Below are positions 13,289-20,908 of a stretch of 32,118 nucleotides of DNA, piece by piece. Origin of the DNA: a virus; IMG/VR virus record IMGVR_UViG_3300005436_000028, positions 1-32,118 of that record, one strand, 5' to 3'. The notes under the pieces were generated by a model that was given only the letters and a program-made list of their open reading frames with translations, ran no database searches and was not told the DNA's origin. The first letter of the stretch is position 1; each line of letters starts with the position of its first letter. The position numbers were made by a program, and so were the translations under genes.

Positions 13289-14131
13289 ATGCCAGCACAC
13301 ACCCAAGCAGCCACCGACATTTATTCGGTATCCCATAAAAAGCTCGCCGACCTGACGCCCGATCCTCGCAACGCCAACAAAGGCACCCAGCGAGGCAGGG
13401 AAATGATCGAAAACAGCCTGCGGCAATATGGCGCTGGCCGATCCATCCTGCTCGACAGAAACGGGCGCATCATCGCAGGCAATAAGACGGCTGAGAACTG
13501 CGGCGCAGCCGGACTGAGCGACGTGATCGTGGTGCAGTCAGATGGCACGAAGCTAGTAGCCGTGCAGCGCATGGACCTCGACCTTGACGACGCCACAGCT
13601 AAACAGCTTGCAATCGCCGATAATCGCGCCGGCCAGGTATCGCTCGATTGGGACATCGATGTACTCAAAGAACTGGCGACCGAGATTGATCTGGCGCCGT
13701 TCTGGAGCGCTGACGAGCTGGAGAAGATGTGGCCGCAGAATGCGGACCTGCTCACGGACGAGGACGATGTCCCTGATCTGCCCGAGGAAGCGGTCACCAA
13801 GCCTAGCGATCTTTACATACTTGGCAGGCATCGGCTGCTGTGCGGGGATTCGACGTGCATCACGGACGTTGAGCGGCTGATGGGGGGCGAGAAAGCCAAG
13901 TGCATGTGGACCGATCCCCCCTACGGCGTCGATTACACAGGCAAAACCAAGGATGCCCTGAAGATCAAGAACGATAGTGGCTTCAATCTTCGTGAACTCC
14001 TCGATGGAGCATTCGCTTGCGCCACAGTTGTGCTGGAGGGGGGGGGCAGCGATCTATGTAGCCCACCCGGCGGGTGGGCTAAGTGTAGCTTTTGGCAACG
14101 CGTTCTTGGGCGCGGGCTGGAGACTCCATGA
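13289..14131 (+). CDS. DNA methyltransferase, N-terminal part before the frameshift
   Basis: Residues about 14-130 form a ParB/sulfiredoxin-like N-terminal domain (HKKLADLTPDPRNANKG, GRIIAGNKTAE, DDATAKQLAIADNRAG), common in phage modification methylases. DPPY, motif IV of N6-adenine/N4-cytosine methylases, follows at 209-212. After Glu250 the frame enters a run of nine G and continues into 30 unrelated residues before stopping. With eight G it would read on into the frame that carries the AdoMet-binding motif. As written, this product lacks that motif and cannot be an active methylase. Confidence 0.85.
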   Translation: MPAHTQAATDIYSVSHKKLADLTPDPRNANKGTQRGREMIENSLRQYGAGRSILLDRNGRIIAGNKTAENCGAAGLSDVIVVQSDGTKLVAVQRMDLDLDDATAKQLAIADNRAGQVSLDWDIDVLKELATEIDLAPFWSADELEKMWPQNADLLTDEDDVPDLPEEAVTKPSDLYILGRHRLLCGDSTCITDVERLMGGEKAKCMWTDPPYGVDYTGKTKDALKIKNDSGFNLRELLDGAFACATVVLEGGGSDLCSPPGGWAKCSFWQRVLGRGLETP

Positions 14132-14555
14132 AGGGCTAGTGTGGGACAAAGGAACGATAGTTATGGGGCATAGCGACTATCACTACTCGCACGAGCCCAT
14201 CCTGTATGGATACACATCCGGCGAGGGACGATTTGGACGCGGCGGCAAGGGTTGGTATGGAGACAATACCCAAAAGAGCGTTCTTTCCTATCCGAAGCCC
14301 TCGCGCAACGAAAGCCATCCCACCATGAAACCGGTTGCGCTGGTCGAGCACTGCCTCCGCAACAGCACTCGGGTTAGTGACAAGGTTCTCGACCTCTTCG
14401 GCGGTTCCGGCTCAACCCTTATCGCCTGCGAGAAGACAAGGCGATTCTGCTACATGATGGAACTGGATCCATGCTATTGCGACGTCATAGTCCAGCGCTG
14501 GGAAGCGGCAACCGGACAGAAGGCAGTATTGGATGCGAACCGGTCGACCGCCTAA
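13977..14555 (+). CDS. DNA methyltransferase, C-terminal part after the frameshift
   Basis: From the G-tract (14046) onward this frame carries the rest of the enzyme: AAIYVAHPAGGLSVAFGNAF, WDKGTIVMGHSDYHYSHEPILYG, KPSRNESHPTMKPVALVEHCLR, and motif I VLDLFGGSGSTLIACEK for AdoMet binding, then ELDPCYCDVIVQRW. The ATG at 13977 is merely the first in-frame start; residues before the tract are shadow of the N-terminal frame. Joined with the upstream part the protein would be about 421 aa, a normal length for the ParB-domain beta-class methylases. It overlaps the terminase small subunit gene by 23 nt. Confidence 0.8.
   Translation: MASIFVNSSMEHSLAPQLCWRGGAAIYVAHPAGGLSVAFGNAFLGAGWRLHEGLVWDKGTIVMGHSDYHYSHEPILYGYTSGEGRFGRGGKGWYGDNTQKSVLSYPKPSRNESHPTMKPVALVEHCLRNSTRVSDKVLDLFGGSGSTLIACEKTRRFCYMMELDPCYCDVIVQRWEAATGQKAVLDANRSTA
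14038..14081 (+). other. G9 slippery tract and hairpin in the methyltransferase gene
   Basis: Nine consecutive G (14038-14046) are followed 12 nt later by an inverted repeat TAGCCCACCCG-g-CGGGTGGGCTA (14059-14081), an 11-bp arm pair. The coding frame breaks exactly at the G-run. This could be a phase-variable tract, a +1/-2 recoding site with a stimulator, or a sequencing error. Confidence 0.8.
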
Positions 14556-14859
14556 GCCAGTAGATGAGCAAAAGCTGGACCTTCTGGCCTCGCTCGGTCT
14601 GACCACGGCTGAGATAGCCGCCGTGCTGGAAGTATCGCCCGACACGCTCGAGGAAAAGTACGCAGAGGAGATGGCGATTGGCAAGCAGAAGTGCAAGGCC
14701 AGTGTGCGGCGCAAGCAGTTTGAACTGGCCATGGCCGGCAATCCCACCATGCTGATCTGGCTGGGCAAGCAGATCCTCGGGCAGAAGGAACGCTACGAGC
14801 AACTGGTGAGCGGCCCCGATGGCGGGGCCATTCCGATCAGCATAGAGATCGATGTTTAA
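14533..14859 (+). CDS. Probable terminase small subunit
   Basis: The 108-residue product begins MRTGRPPKPVDEQKLDLLASLG and has a helix-turn-helix (TTAEIAAVLEVSPDTLEEKY), then a helical region (KASVRRKQFELAMAGNPTMLIWLGKQILGQKER) frequent in small terminases. The small subunit recognises phage DNA and recruits the large subunit. The gene lies 181 nt before the large subunit, with only a 60-aa gene between. The acidic C-terminus fits partner contact. Assignment rests on motif style and position. Confidence 0.7.
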   Translation: MRTGRPPKPVDEQKLDLLASLGLTTAEIAAVLEVSPDTLEEKYAEEMAIGKQKCKASVRRKQFELAMAGNPTMLIWLGKQILGQKERYEQLVSGPDGGAIPISIEIDV

Positions 14860-14871
14860 GGGAGGCCAGTG

Positions 14872-15054
14872 ATGCCTTACGCGAGCAAAGCACAGCAATC
14901 CTTCCACGCGAATAAGCCGCAGCTAGAGAAGCAGGGCGTAAATGTCAGCGAGTGGGATGCGGCGAGCAGGGGCAAGAAGCTGCCGCCTCGCGCCCCGATG
15001 CCTAAGCCGCAGGCCAAGCGCAAGAGCCTGTATACAGGCAATGAAGATCAGTGA
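14872..15054 (+). CDS. Small phage protein, SKAQ-FHAN type, 60 aa
   Basis: The product MPYASKAQQSFHANK... with ASRGKKLPPRAP resembles a widespread small phage family (SKAQ..FHAN...ASKGKKLP) of unknown role often found near terminase or head genes. GGGAGG precedes the ATG by 7 nt. The C-terminus is basic (KPQAKRKSLY). It overlaps the terminase large subunit by 14 nt. Confidence 0.7.
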   Translation: MPYASKAQQSFHANKPQLEKQGVNVSEWDAASRGKKLPPRAPMPKPQAKRKSLYTGNEDQ

Positions 15055-16429
15055 GATCGTCAAGCCTACGGATCGGCAGCGGGAATGCTTCAAGGCGTTG
15101 CGCAAATACCGTTTCGTGCTCTACGGCGGCGCCATGGGCGGCGGCAAGTCGTACTTACTGCGCTGGTGGTGCGTCTTGCAGTGCGCCTACTACTTCGCGC
15201 GCTACGGCGTGCGCAATGTGCGCGTGGGTCTGTTCTCGGAGGATTACCCCACGCTGGTAGACCGGCAGATCAGCAAGATCAAGTTTGAGTTTCCCGCATG
15301 GATGGGCCGGATTACCGAAAGCCGGACCGAGGGCTTCAATTTCAAGCTGTGCGGCGCGCTGGGCTATGGAACGATAGCTTTCCGCAACCTCGACGACCCA
15401 AGCAAATACAACTCTGCGGAGTTCGCATCGATTGCGGTCGAGGAACTGACCAAGGATAAAGAAGAGGTCTTCCATGAGTTGCGCAAACGCATGCGCTGGC
15501 CGGGCATACCAGATGAGGACACGCGCTTCCTGGGGGCCACGAATCCCGGCGGCCCCGGTCATGCCTGGGTCAAGCGCTTCTGGCTCGATCATGATCTGCC
15601 CATAGAGATGGCCTCGCTTGCCGATCAGTTCTGCTATGTGCAATCGAAGGCGCAGGACAATCCGCATCTTTCGCCGGGCTATTATCAATCGCTGCTGACG
15701 CTGCCGGCGGAGATGGCGAAGGCCTACGCGGAGGGCGACTGGGATTTGTTCGCCGGGCAGTACTTCACGGAGTGGCGCAAGGATGTGCATGTCTGCGAGC
15801 CCTTCGCGATTCCCTGGTTCTGGACCATCGAGAGATGCGGCGACTGGGGCGAGGCTAATCCATGCGCGTATCTGTGGGTGGCAACCGATCCGCATGGACG
15901 CAAGTTTGTCATCGGCGAAGTCTACGGCGCTGGTCTGAAGATCAAGGAGCAGGCGCGGCTCATCAAGAAATTTGAGGATGGCAAGAAGGTGCGCAGAGTG
16001 GGCGTCTTGGATGGCGCCTGCTTCGACTCGACCGGCCGCGACAAATCAATCGCTGACCAGTTTGCGGAATTTGGCGTGCTGTGGGCACAGTCGGTCAAGG
16101 GACCGGGCTCGATTGCCAGTGGCGCGCAGACGATTCGGACCTTGCTTTCTTATGAGCGCGATGAGGACGGCAAGGTCATTACCGAGCCGATCATGAAGGT
16201 ATTCAGCACTTGTGTGAACGTCGTTCGCACGCTGCCTTCGCTGATCCATGATCCCAACCGGCCGGAGAACTATATCGGCGAGGACCATTGCGCCGACAGT
16301 TTGCGCTACCACTGCGTGGGCGCGGTCAGCGCTCCCAGCGTGCCTGAGAGTGAGATGACTGAAGAGGAAGCGGCATTATTTGCGGAGGCCGACCGAAAAT
16401 ATTATGAGGAAATGCGGGCAATGCAATAA
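15041..16429 (+). CDS. terL: Terminase large subunit
   Basis: The 462-residue motor protein has Walker A GGAMGGGKS (about 29-37), Walker B SIAVEE (130-135), a coupling motif ATNPGG (about 160) and a C-terminal RNase H-like nuclease with acidic residues in GDWG, LDGAC and EDHCADSLRYH. It pumps DNA into the prohead and cuts the concatemer. The ATG at 15041 lies inside the end of the 60-aa gene; the frame opens 33 codons earlier, but those residues are Arg/Ser-rich shadow. The length is typical for the family. Confidence 0.95.
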   Translation: MKISEIVKPTDRQRECFKALRKYRFVLYGGAMGGGKSYLLRWWCVLQCAYYFARYGVRNVRVGLFSEDYPTLVDRQISKIKFEFPAWMGRITESRTEGFNFKLCGALGYGTIAFRNLDDPSKYNSAEFASIAVEELTKDKEEVFHELRKRMRWPGIPDEDTRFLGATNPGGPGHAWVKRFWLDHDLPIEMASLADQFCYVQSKAQDNPHLSPGYYQSLLTLPAEMAKAYAEGDWDLFAGQYFTEWRKDVHVCEPFAIPWFWTIERCGDWGEANPCAYLWVATDPHGRKFVIGEVYGAGLKIKEQARLIKKFEDGKKVRRVGVLDGACFDSTGRDKSIADQFAEFGVLWAQSVKGPGSIASGAQTIRTLLSYERDEDGKVITEPIMKVFSTCVNVVRTLPSLIHDPNRPENYIGEDHCADSLRYHCVGAVSAPSVPESEMTEEEAALFAEADRKYYEEMRAMQ

Positions 16430-16793
16430 GCAAGACGCGCCTTGGTTTGAGCAGCAGCCCTGTTCCTGCGGCCTGCCTGTGGACGACGACGACCCTAGCC
16501 CGCTGAAGCATGCGCCTGACTGCAATGGCATCGGCCATGAAGTGGTGCTCCATCGGGTGCGCATCCGCAAGCCGGAAATGACGTTCGATCAGAAGCTATC
16601 GCTCAAGTGGACGGAGCGGGGCTGGCAATTGCTGCGCAACGGCACTCGCTTTTATCGCGTGAAGTATCTCTGCCGCCACTGCATTGTCGACGAGGACATC
16701 GCGCAGGAGCGGCGTCAGGAATATGAGAAGGCCTGCAGGGAAACGCGCGGTATGGATGGACGTTCTTACGCGCAGATGCTGGCCAGCCAATAG
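16404..16793 (+). CDS. Cysteine-rich phage protein, 129 aa
   Basis: The product has CGQC near the N-terminus, CSCG at about 20-23 and CRHC further on, suggesting one or two zinc sites. The rest includes FDQKLSLKWTERGWQLLRNGT and a helical C-terminus ending SYAQMLASQ. The start overlaps the end of terL by 26 nt and has no clear ribosome site, so it is probably coupled. Function unknown. Confidence 0.65.
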   Translation: MRKCGQCNKQDAPWFEQQPCSCGLPVDDDDPSPLKHAPDCNGIGHEVVLHRVRIRKPEMTFDQKLSLKWTERGWQLLRNGTRFYRVKYLCRHCIVDEDIAQERRQEYEKACRETRGMDGRSYAQMLASQ

Positions 16794-16802
16794 GAGGACG
16801 AC

Positions 16803-16979
16803 ATGCCACTAAGCGTGCTTTTCTGGGTAATCTACCTAATCGCAGTGTTGTTCGGAGCATGGTCCAGTTATGAACCCGCCCAACCATTATGGTATCGCAG
16901 GGCTGGATCATACCTCCTTCTCTGGATCTTAGTTGGGATCCTGGGCTGGGAAGTCTTTGGGTCCGTAGTCAGGCGATAG
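16803..16979 (+). CDS. Small two-helix membrane protein, 58 aa
   Basis: The ATG at 16803 has TAGGAGGAC 5 nt upstream. The product has two hydrophobic helices (LSVLFWVIYLIAVLFGAW and YLLLWILVGILGWEVFG) joined by a short loop with WYRRAG and ends in RR. Size and topology resemble class II holins or pinholins, but other small phage inner-membrane proteins share them and no endolysin is adjacent. It sits between terminase and portal genes, where such proteins occur in podophages. Confidence 0.7.
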   Translation: MPLSVLFWVIYLIAVLFGAWSSYEPAQPLWYRRAGSYLLLWILVGILGWEVFGSVVRR

Positions 16980-16989
16980 GAGAGCGACG

Positions 16990-17346
16990 ATGGCATACAC
17001 GAGTTTCACCGCGACGGTAACGGCGCCGGGCACCATTCAGCCCTTGACCAGCGTGGTCGCGCCCGCCTTCCCGACCATGAGCGGCACGATGACGGGCACG
17101 GTTCTGCCCACGGCTTCGGTAATCGTCTACCAGGCCGATCCGGGCAATACCGCTGCCGCGCTCATCTATATAGGAAGCAAGTCGATGAATGTGACGACCC
17201 GTGCCGGCATCGGCATGGCGCTGGCTCCGGGGCAATTCTCGCCGCAAATATCGCTGGCCGAGGGCGCGGTATCGCTGTCCGAGATATTCATCGATGCGAC
17301 AGCGGCGGCGGCCGTCAAGAACCTGTTCGTAACGGTGGTGGGATGA
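16990..17346 (+). CDS. Probable structural protein, 118 aa
   Basis: The product is rich in Thr, Ala and Ser with alternating beta-type segments (SFTATVTAPGTIQPLTSVV, SVIVYQADPGN, LFVTVVG) and almost no charge, as for capsid decoration or head fibre proteins. GGAGAGCGACG precedes the ATG. The stop overlaps the next start (ATGA). No family match can be named. Virion role is inferred from composition and context. Confidence 0.6.
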   Translation: MAYTSFTATVTAPGTIQPLTSVVAPAFPTMSGTMTGTVLPTASVIVYQADPGNTAAALIYIGSKSMNVTTRAGIGMALAPGQFSPQISLAEGAVSLSEIFIDATAAAAVKNLFVTVVG

Positions 17347-17594
17347 GCGACCCCGTATGCCGTACCTGCGGCAAGCCGGTCAGAAACGGCAATCTCTATT
17401 GTTCCTATGAATGCGGGCAGGCGCCCAAGGCCGCCCACAAGCTATTAGAGGCGCGGGGCTTCGTGCAGTTGAAGGAAACACCGAACACCTACGTGCGCGA
17501 CGGGTTTGCGGTCACCATCGAGCAGGTCAGATACCTGGGCATCGACACGACCATGCGCGTTCATCGCGCCACGATTGAGGCTGCCGCGCGGTGA
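17343..17594 (+). CDS. Small zinc-finger phage protein, 83 aa
   Basis: The N-terminus has paired cysteines, CRTCGKPVRNGNLYCSYEC, a classic CxxC...CxxxC zinc ribbon, followed by a helix and a beta region (TYVRDGFAVTIEQVRYLG). It overlaps its neighbours on both sides by 4 nt (ATGA, GTGA). Function unknown. Possibly a DNA-contact or assembly factor expressed with the head genes. Confidence 0.7.
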   Translation: MSDPVCRTCGKPVRNGNLYCSYECGQAPKAAHKLLEARGFVQLKETPNTYVRDGFAVTIEQVRYLGIDTTMRVHRATIEAAAR

Positions 17595-17866
17595 AAGAGC
17601 CCAGCATGACGGCGGTTCTGGCCGAAATCATCAAGCGCCAGCAGGACACCATCGACAGGATGCAGGCCACACTCGACCGCATCGTTACGGTGCGCTACGA
17701 CCGCCCTGTCGAGCGCAGCAGCGCGGCCACGGTGACCGAATCCATGCCGCAGTGGGCGATGAACGATCAGGGCGATTCGCGCCCCGATCCCAATGCACAG
17801 GAAATTGAGCGGCAACTGGGCAGAATCATGACCGCGACAGATGCGGAGTGGGTGAATGTCGAGTAA
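17591..17866 (+). CDS. Small coiled-coil phage protein, 91 aa
   Basis: The GTG at 17591 overlaps the preceding stop; an ATG five codons in (17606) is an alternative. The first half is a heptad helix (LAEIIKRQQDTIDRMQATLDRIV), the second half acidic and flexible with NAQEIERQLGRIM. It overlaps the portal start by 11 nt. Possibly an oligomeric head accessory protein. No family recognised. Confidence 0.65.
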   Translation: MKEPSMTAVLAEIIKRQQDTIDRMQATLDRIVTVRYDRPVERSSAATVTESMPQWAMNDQGDSRPDPNAQEIERQLGRIMTATDAEWVNVE

Positions 17867-20123
17867 CGAGACGGGCCAGCCCGAGGTCGTTGCGCAGACC
17901 GACGCCCAGGGCGCGCTTTCGGACCACATCACGCAGATGTACAAGACGGCATCGCGCACGCGGTATGCCGAGGAGCGGGAATGGGCGACGGCGGGCTACT
18001 TCGACCAGAACAAGCAGTGGCTCGAGGAAGACCCGGCTGCCGGCGGGCGTTTGCGCCCCATGGATCGCAAGAAGGATGCCAAGTGGCCGCAGCCGGTCAC
18101 GAACCTGTTCTCGAAGACCATCAACACCAATGCCAATGCGCTGGGCGCGGACATACCGCGCATGCTGGCGCTCTCGGACAATTACGATGCGCGCAATCGC
18201 CGGGCGGCGGAGGCGGCCGAGAAGGTCATCGACACCGGCAACCGCGAATCGACGATGGAAATCATCAACCCCACGCTGGCCAAGCGGGTAGTGCTCTGGG
18301 GCTGGGGATGCACCTATGACACGATTGCGTTTGATCATTCGACTGTTGATGTGCCCGAGGTCGCACCACCTCCAACGCAACCGCCCGCGCTTCCCGCCAG
18401 CACGGATCAGCCCATGCCCCAGGCTGGTCAGCAACCCCAGGAGCAGGCCGCGCCAGACCAGCAGGCCTCGCCTGAATTGCAGGCCATGGGCGTCGAGACG
18501 GTGCCCACGGCGCGCCTGCAGACGTATCTGCTGACGCCCTTCGAGGTTTACCTTCCCCGCGATTCGGCCGACATCAACCTTTGTCCATGGCAGATCGTGC
18601 GCTGGCGGCGGCGCCTGGGGCTGGTCAAGGAACTCTATCCCGCCTATGCCCAGAAGTTCACCGCCGATACGGCCGACGTCACGCTGGCCTTCTATTACCT
18701 CAATACCCTGCGGTCGCTGTCGTTTCAGAACAGCGCGCAGAATGAGGCGGAAGAGGAATTCTGCACCCTGACCGAATTCTGGTGCGAGTGGCAGTCGGTG
18801 CCCGAAGAGGTGCAGAAGAAGATCGCCGCGGAATGGCAGTCCGAGCCTTCGGAGATTTACTCCGCGCAGGGCTTCACGAAACTAGAGGCGGCCATCGAGT
18901 ACGGCCTGTTCGCGGTGCAATGGAAAGGGCAGCTGGTGCAATGGGCCGAGAACCCCTGGGACGGCGACTCGCCGCTGACCTTCTTTCCCTTCCAGAAGGA
19001 CAGCGTTTCCGTTTATCCCAAAGGCTTGAGCGTCGAGCTAATCCCGCTGACTAAATCTTTGAACCGCGTGGATTCGCTGATGCTGCGCGCGGTCATGAGC
19101 ACGGGCACAGGCAAATGGCTGGTGCCGACCACGCAGCCCATCGTGCAACTATCCGGCGACCCTGTCGAGAAGATCGAGTGGGATCCCATAGGCGATGGCA
19201 AGGTCAAGCCGGAATGGATCAATCCCACGCCTTACGGCTCAGTATTGATCCAACTGCGCCAGCAGATCGTGGAGGATTTCAAGGAGCTTGGCTTCTCGAA
19301 CTCCGTGGCCGAGGGCGAGATGCCGGGCGCGGGAACGGCCTTCCGCCTAGCCGCCTACATGGGTGCCAAAGCCGAGGAGACGCGCAAGACGATGCGCTAT
19401 CTCTGGGAGCAGGCGCATGAGATCCGCGCCCGCAAGCTGGTCAAGATGGCGCGCAAGGTATGGACCGAGCCAAGAAAAGTGCAGGCGGCGGGCTTCAACA
19501 ACCAGTTCGCGGCCCAGCAGCTGGAGGCCGCCGACATTCCCGAGGACGGCTATTCGCTGAACGTGATCCAGGATTCGAGCAAGCCCAAGACGCAGACCGA
19601 GAAACTGCAGGTGCTGCAACTGGCGCAGCAGGGCGGCTACGTGAATCCGCAGGACCCGGCCACGCGCGAATACGTGCTCGATGCCTTGGGATTGCAGGAT
19701 CTGGACCCCAGCGACCATCTGCAGTACATGAAGGCCGACCGCGATCTCGAGAAGCTGAAGCATGGCATCCAGCCCATGGAATCGCCCTTCGAGAAGTGGG
19801 ACATTCCGCTCAGGGTTATTGCGCAGTACACGCTGACGGAGGAGTTTGAGTCCTCGCCGGAGAACGTGCGCCACGGCATCCTGATGTATGCGCAGTATCT
19901 GAGCGAGAAGCTATCGGCCGCGCAGGGCGCGCCGGTAGAGATGCCAACCCCGCCGCAGCCCCCCGGCGCCCCACCGGCGGGACCGGGCGGCGCCGGGGGT
20001 CAGCCGGCATCGCACGTTCTGGGACAGGTTCCGGGGGCCCAGGTCAGCACGCCACAAGTAGAGGGAGCGGCCATTCGTGAAGCCGCATCGGTCGTTCCCA
20101 ACAGCCCATCCCCATCGGCATAA
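17856..20123 (+). CDS. Portal protein
   Basis: At 755 aa this is a large, P22-like/podoviral portal candidate. It is second-longest in the window and lies between terminase and scaffold/capsid. Features include an N-terminal helical region (RYAEEREWATAGYFDQNKQW), a Pro/Gln-rich insertion (about 170-210), a wing/stem region with LIPLTKSLNRVDSLMLRAVM, GSVLIQLRQQIVEDF and a long helical C-terminus (QAHEIRARKLVKMARKVW), then a Pro/Gly-rich tail (PPQPPGAPPAGPGGAGG). Portals form the dodecameric DNA channel at one capsid vertex. The ATG at 17856 is supported by overlap with the previous gene. Assignment is by length, order and motif style. Confidence 0.85.
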   Translation: MSSNETGQPEVVAQTDAQGALSDHITQMYKTASRTRYAEEREWATAGYFDQNKQWLEEDPAAGGRLRPMDRKKDAKWPQPVTNLFSKTINTNANALGADIPRMLALSDNYDARNRRAAEAAEKVIDTGNRESTMEIINPTLAKRVVLWGWGCTYDTIAFDHSTVDVPEVAPPPTQPPALPASTDQPMPQAGQQPQEQAAPDQQASPELQAMGVETVPTARLQTYLLTPFEVYLPRDSADINLCPWQIVRWRRRLGLVKELYPAYAQKFTADTADVTLAFYYLNTLRSLSFQNSAQNEAEEEFCTLTEFWCEWQSVPEEVQKKIAAEWQSEPSEIYSAQGFTKLEAAIEYGLFAVQWKGQLVQWAENPWDGDSPLTFFPFQKDSVSVYPKGLSVELIPLTKSLNRVDSLMLRAVMSTGTGKWLVPTTQPIVQLSGDPVEKIEWDPIGDGKVKPEWINPTPYGSVLIQLRQQIVEDFKELGFSNSVAEGEMPGAGTAFRLAAYMGAKAEETRKTMRYLWEQAHEIRARKLVKMARKVWTEPRKVQAAGFNNQFAAQQLEAADIPEDGYSLNVIQDSSKPKTQTEKLQVLQLAQQGGYVNPQDPATREYVLDALGLQDLDPSDHLQYMKADRDLEKLKHGIQPMESPFEKWDIPLRVIAQYTLTEEFESSPENVRHGILMYAQYLSEKLSAAQGAPVEMPTPPQPPGAPPAGPGGAGGQPASHVLGQVPGAQVSTPQVEGAAIREAASVVPNSPSPSA

Positions 20124-20135
20124 GGAGACAGCACC

Positions 20136-20456
20136 ATGGCAATTACGGCAGCATTCTCGAATTTCGAAGTCCCCGGCGCCTCGAAGGTGGGCATCGTGGA
20201 AGTCAGTTTCAGCGGCACCGATTACCTCACCAACGGCGTCGATCCGCGCCCCGCGATCCGGGCGGCGACGGGCATCAATAACATCTCGGACATTGCCCCC
20301 ATCTGCCTCGGCCCCACGCTGGCGGCGGGCATTGCCGACTTCAGCTTTGACAAGGCCAACGGCAAGGTCAAGATTTACACCTCGGCGGCGGTCGAAGCCG
20401 CCAATGCGCTCGACATTTCCTCCATCAAAATCTACTTCTACGTGAAGGGGAACTAA
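20136..20456 (+). CDS. Small structural-type protein, 106 aa
   Basis: The product (MAITAAFSNFEVPGASKVG...) is beta-rich with few charges, containing FSGTDYLTNGVDPRPAIRAAT and ISSIKIYFYVKGN. AAGGAG precedes the start. It could be a decoration or head-completion protein. It ends 1 nt before the next gene. No family identified. Confidence 0.6.
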   Translation: MAITAAFSNFEVPGASKVGIVEVSFSGTDYLTNGVDPRPAIRAATGINNISDIAPICLGPTLAAGIADFSFDKANGKVKIYTSAAVEAANALDISSIKIYFYVKGN

Positions 20457-20457
20457 C

Positions 20458-20844
20458 ATGGCGTACTATCGCAAAATCGAAATCGTGGAAGCCGTGCAGT
20501 ATGAGGGCACACCCCTGTCTGTCATCCATTACCAGTTGGGCGAGCAGCAGGCGCATACGGGCGACTGGCTGCTGGGCACGAAGCGGGGCAAGATCCGCGT
20601 CGTCGGCGCGGCAGAGTTCAAGGCCGAGTATGAGCCGTACACGCCTACTGCTGCCGAACTCAAGAAGCTGGAGGCGCAGGCGGCCGAGGATGAGGCTGGC
20701 GAGCCCATACCTGCCACGGCGGGCTTGACGGAGCCGAAACCGGAGCCAAAACCGGAGCATACGGAGCCGCCGGCGGAGGAAAAGGCCGAGCCCTTGCGCG
20801 AGCATCCGCTATCGGAGGGCAAAACCTTCCCTAAAAAGAAGTAA
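20458..20844 (+). CDS. Phage protein with GDWL-type N-domain and charged tail, 128 aa
   Basis: The N-terminal 60 residues (YYRKIEIVEAVQYEGTP, HTGDWLLGTKRGKIRVVG, FKAEYEPYTP) resemble the small phage PGDY/GDWL-type family of unknown function. The C-terminal half is low-complexity Glu/Pro/Lys (EPKPEPKPEHTEPP) ending in KTFPKKK. A strong terminator follows 27 nt later. It may be a head-associated protein. Confidence 0.65.
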   Translation: MAYYRKIEIVEAVQYEGTPLSVIHYQLGEQQAHTGDWLLGTKRGKIRVVGAAEFKAEYEPYTPTAAELKKLEAQAAEDEAGEPIPATAGLTEPKPEPKPEHTEPPAEEKAEPLREHPLSEGKTFPKKK

Positions 20845-20870
20845 AAACCGCACCAAAATCTCAAAATCAG

Positions 20871-20891
20871 GGCTGCTTCGGCGGCCTTTTT
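20871..20891 (+). terminator. Intrinsic terminator, UUCG loop
   Basis: GGCTGC-TTCG-GCGGCC forms a 6-bp stem (one G-U pair) with a stable UUCG tetraloop, followed directly by TTTTT. It separates the portal block from the scaffold/capsid genes, so the latter probably have their own promoter or rely on read-through. Confidence 0.85.
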
Positions 20892-20908
20892 GATTTGCGA
20901 GGGACAAA

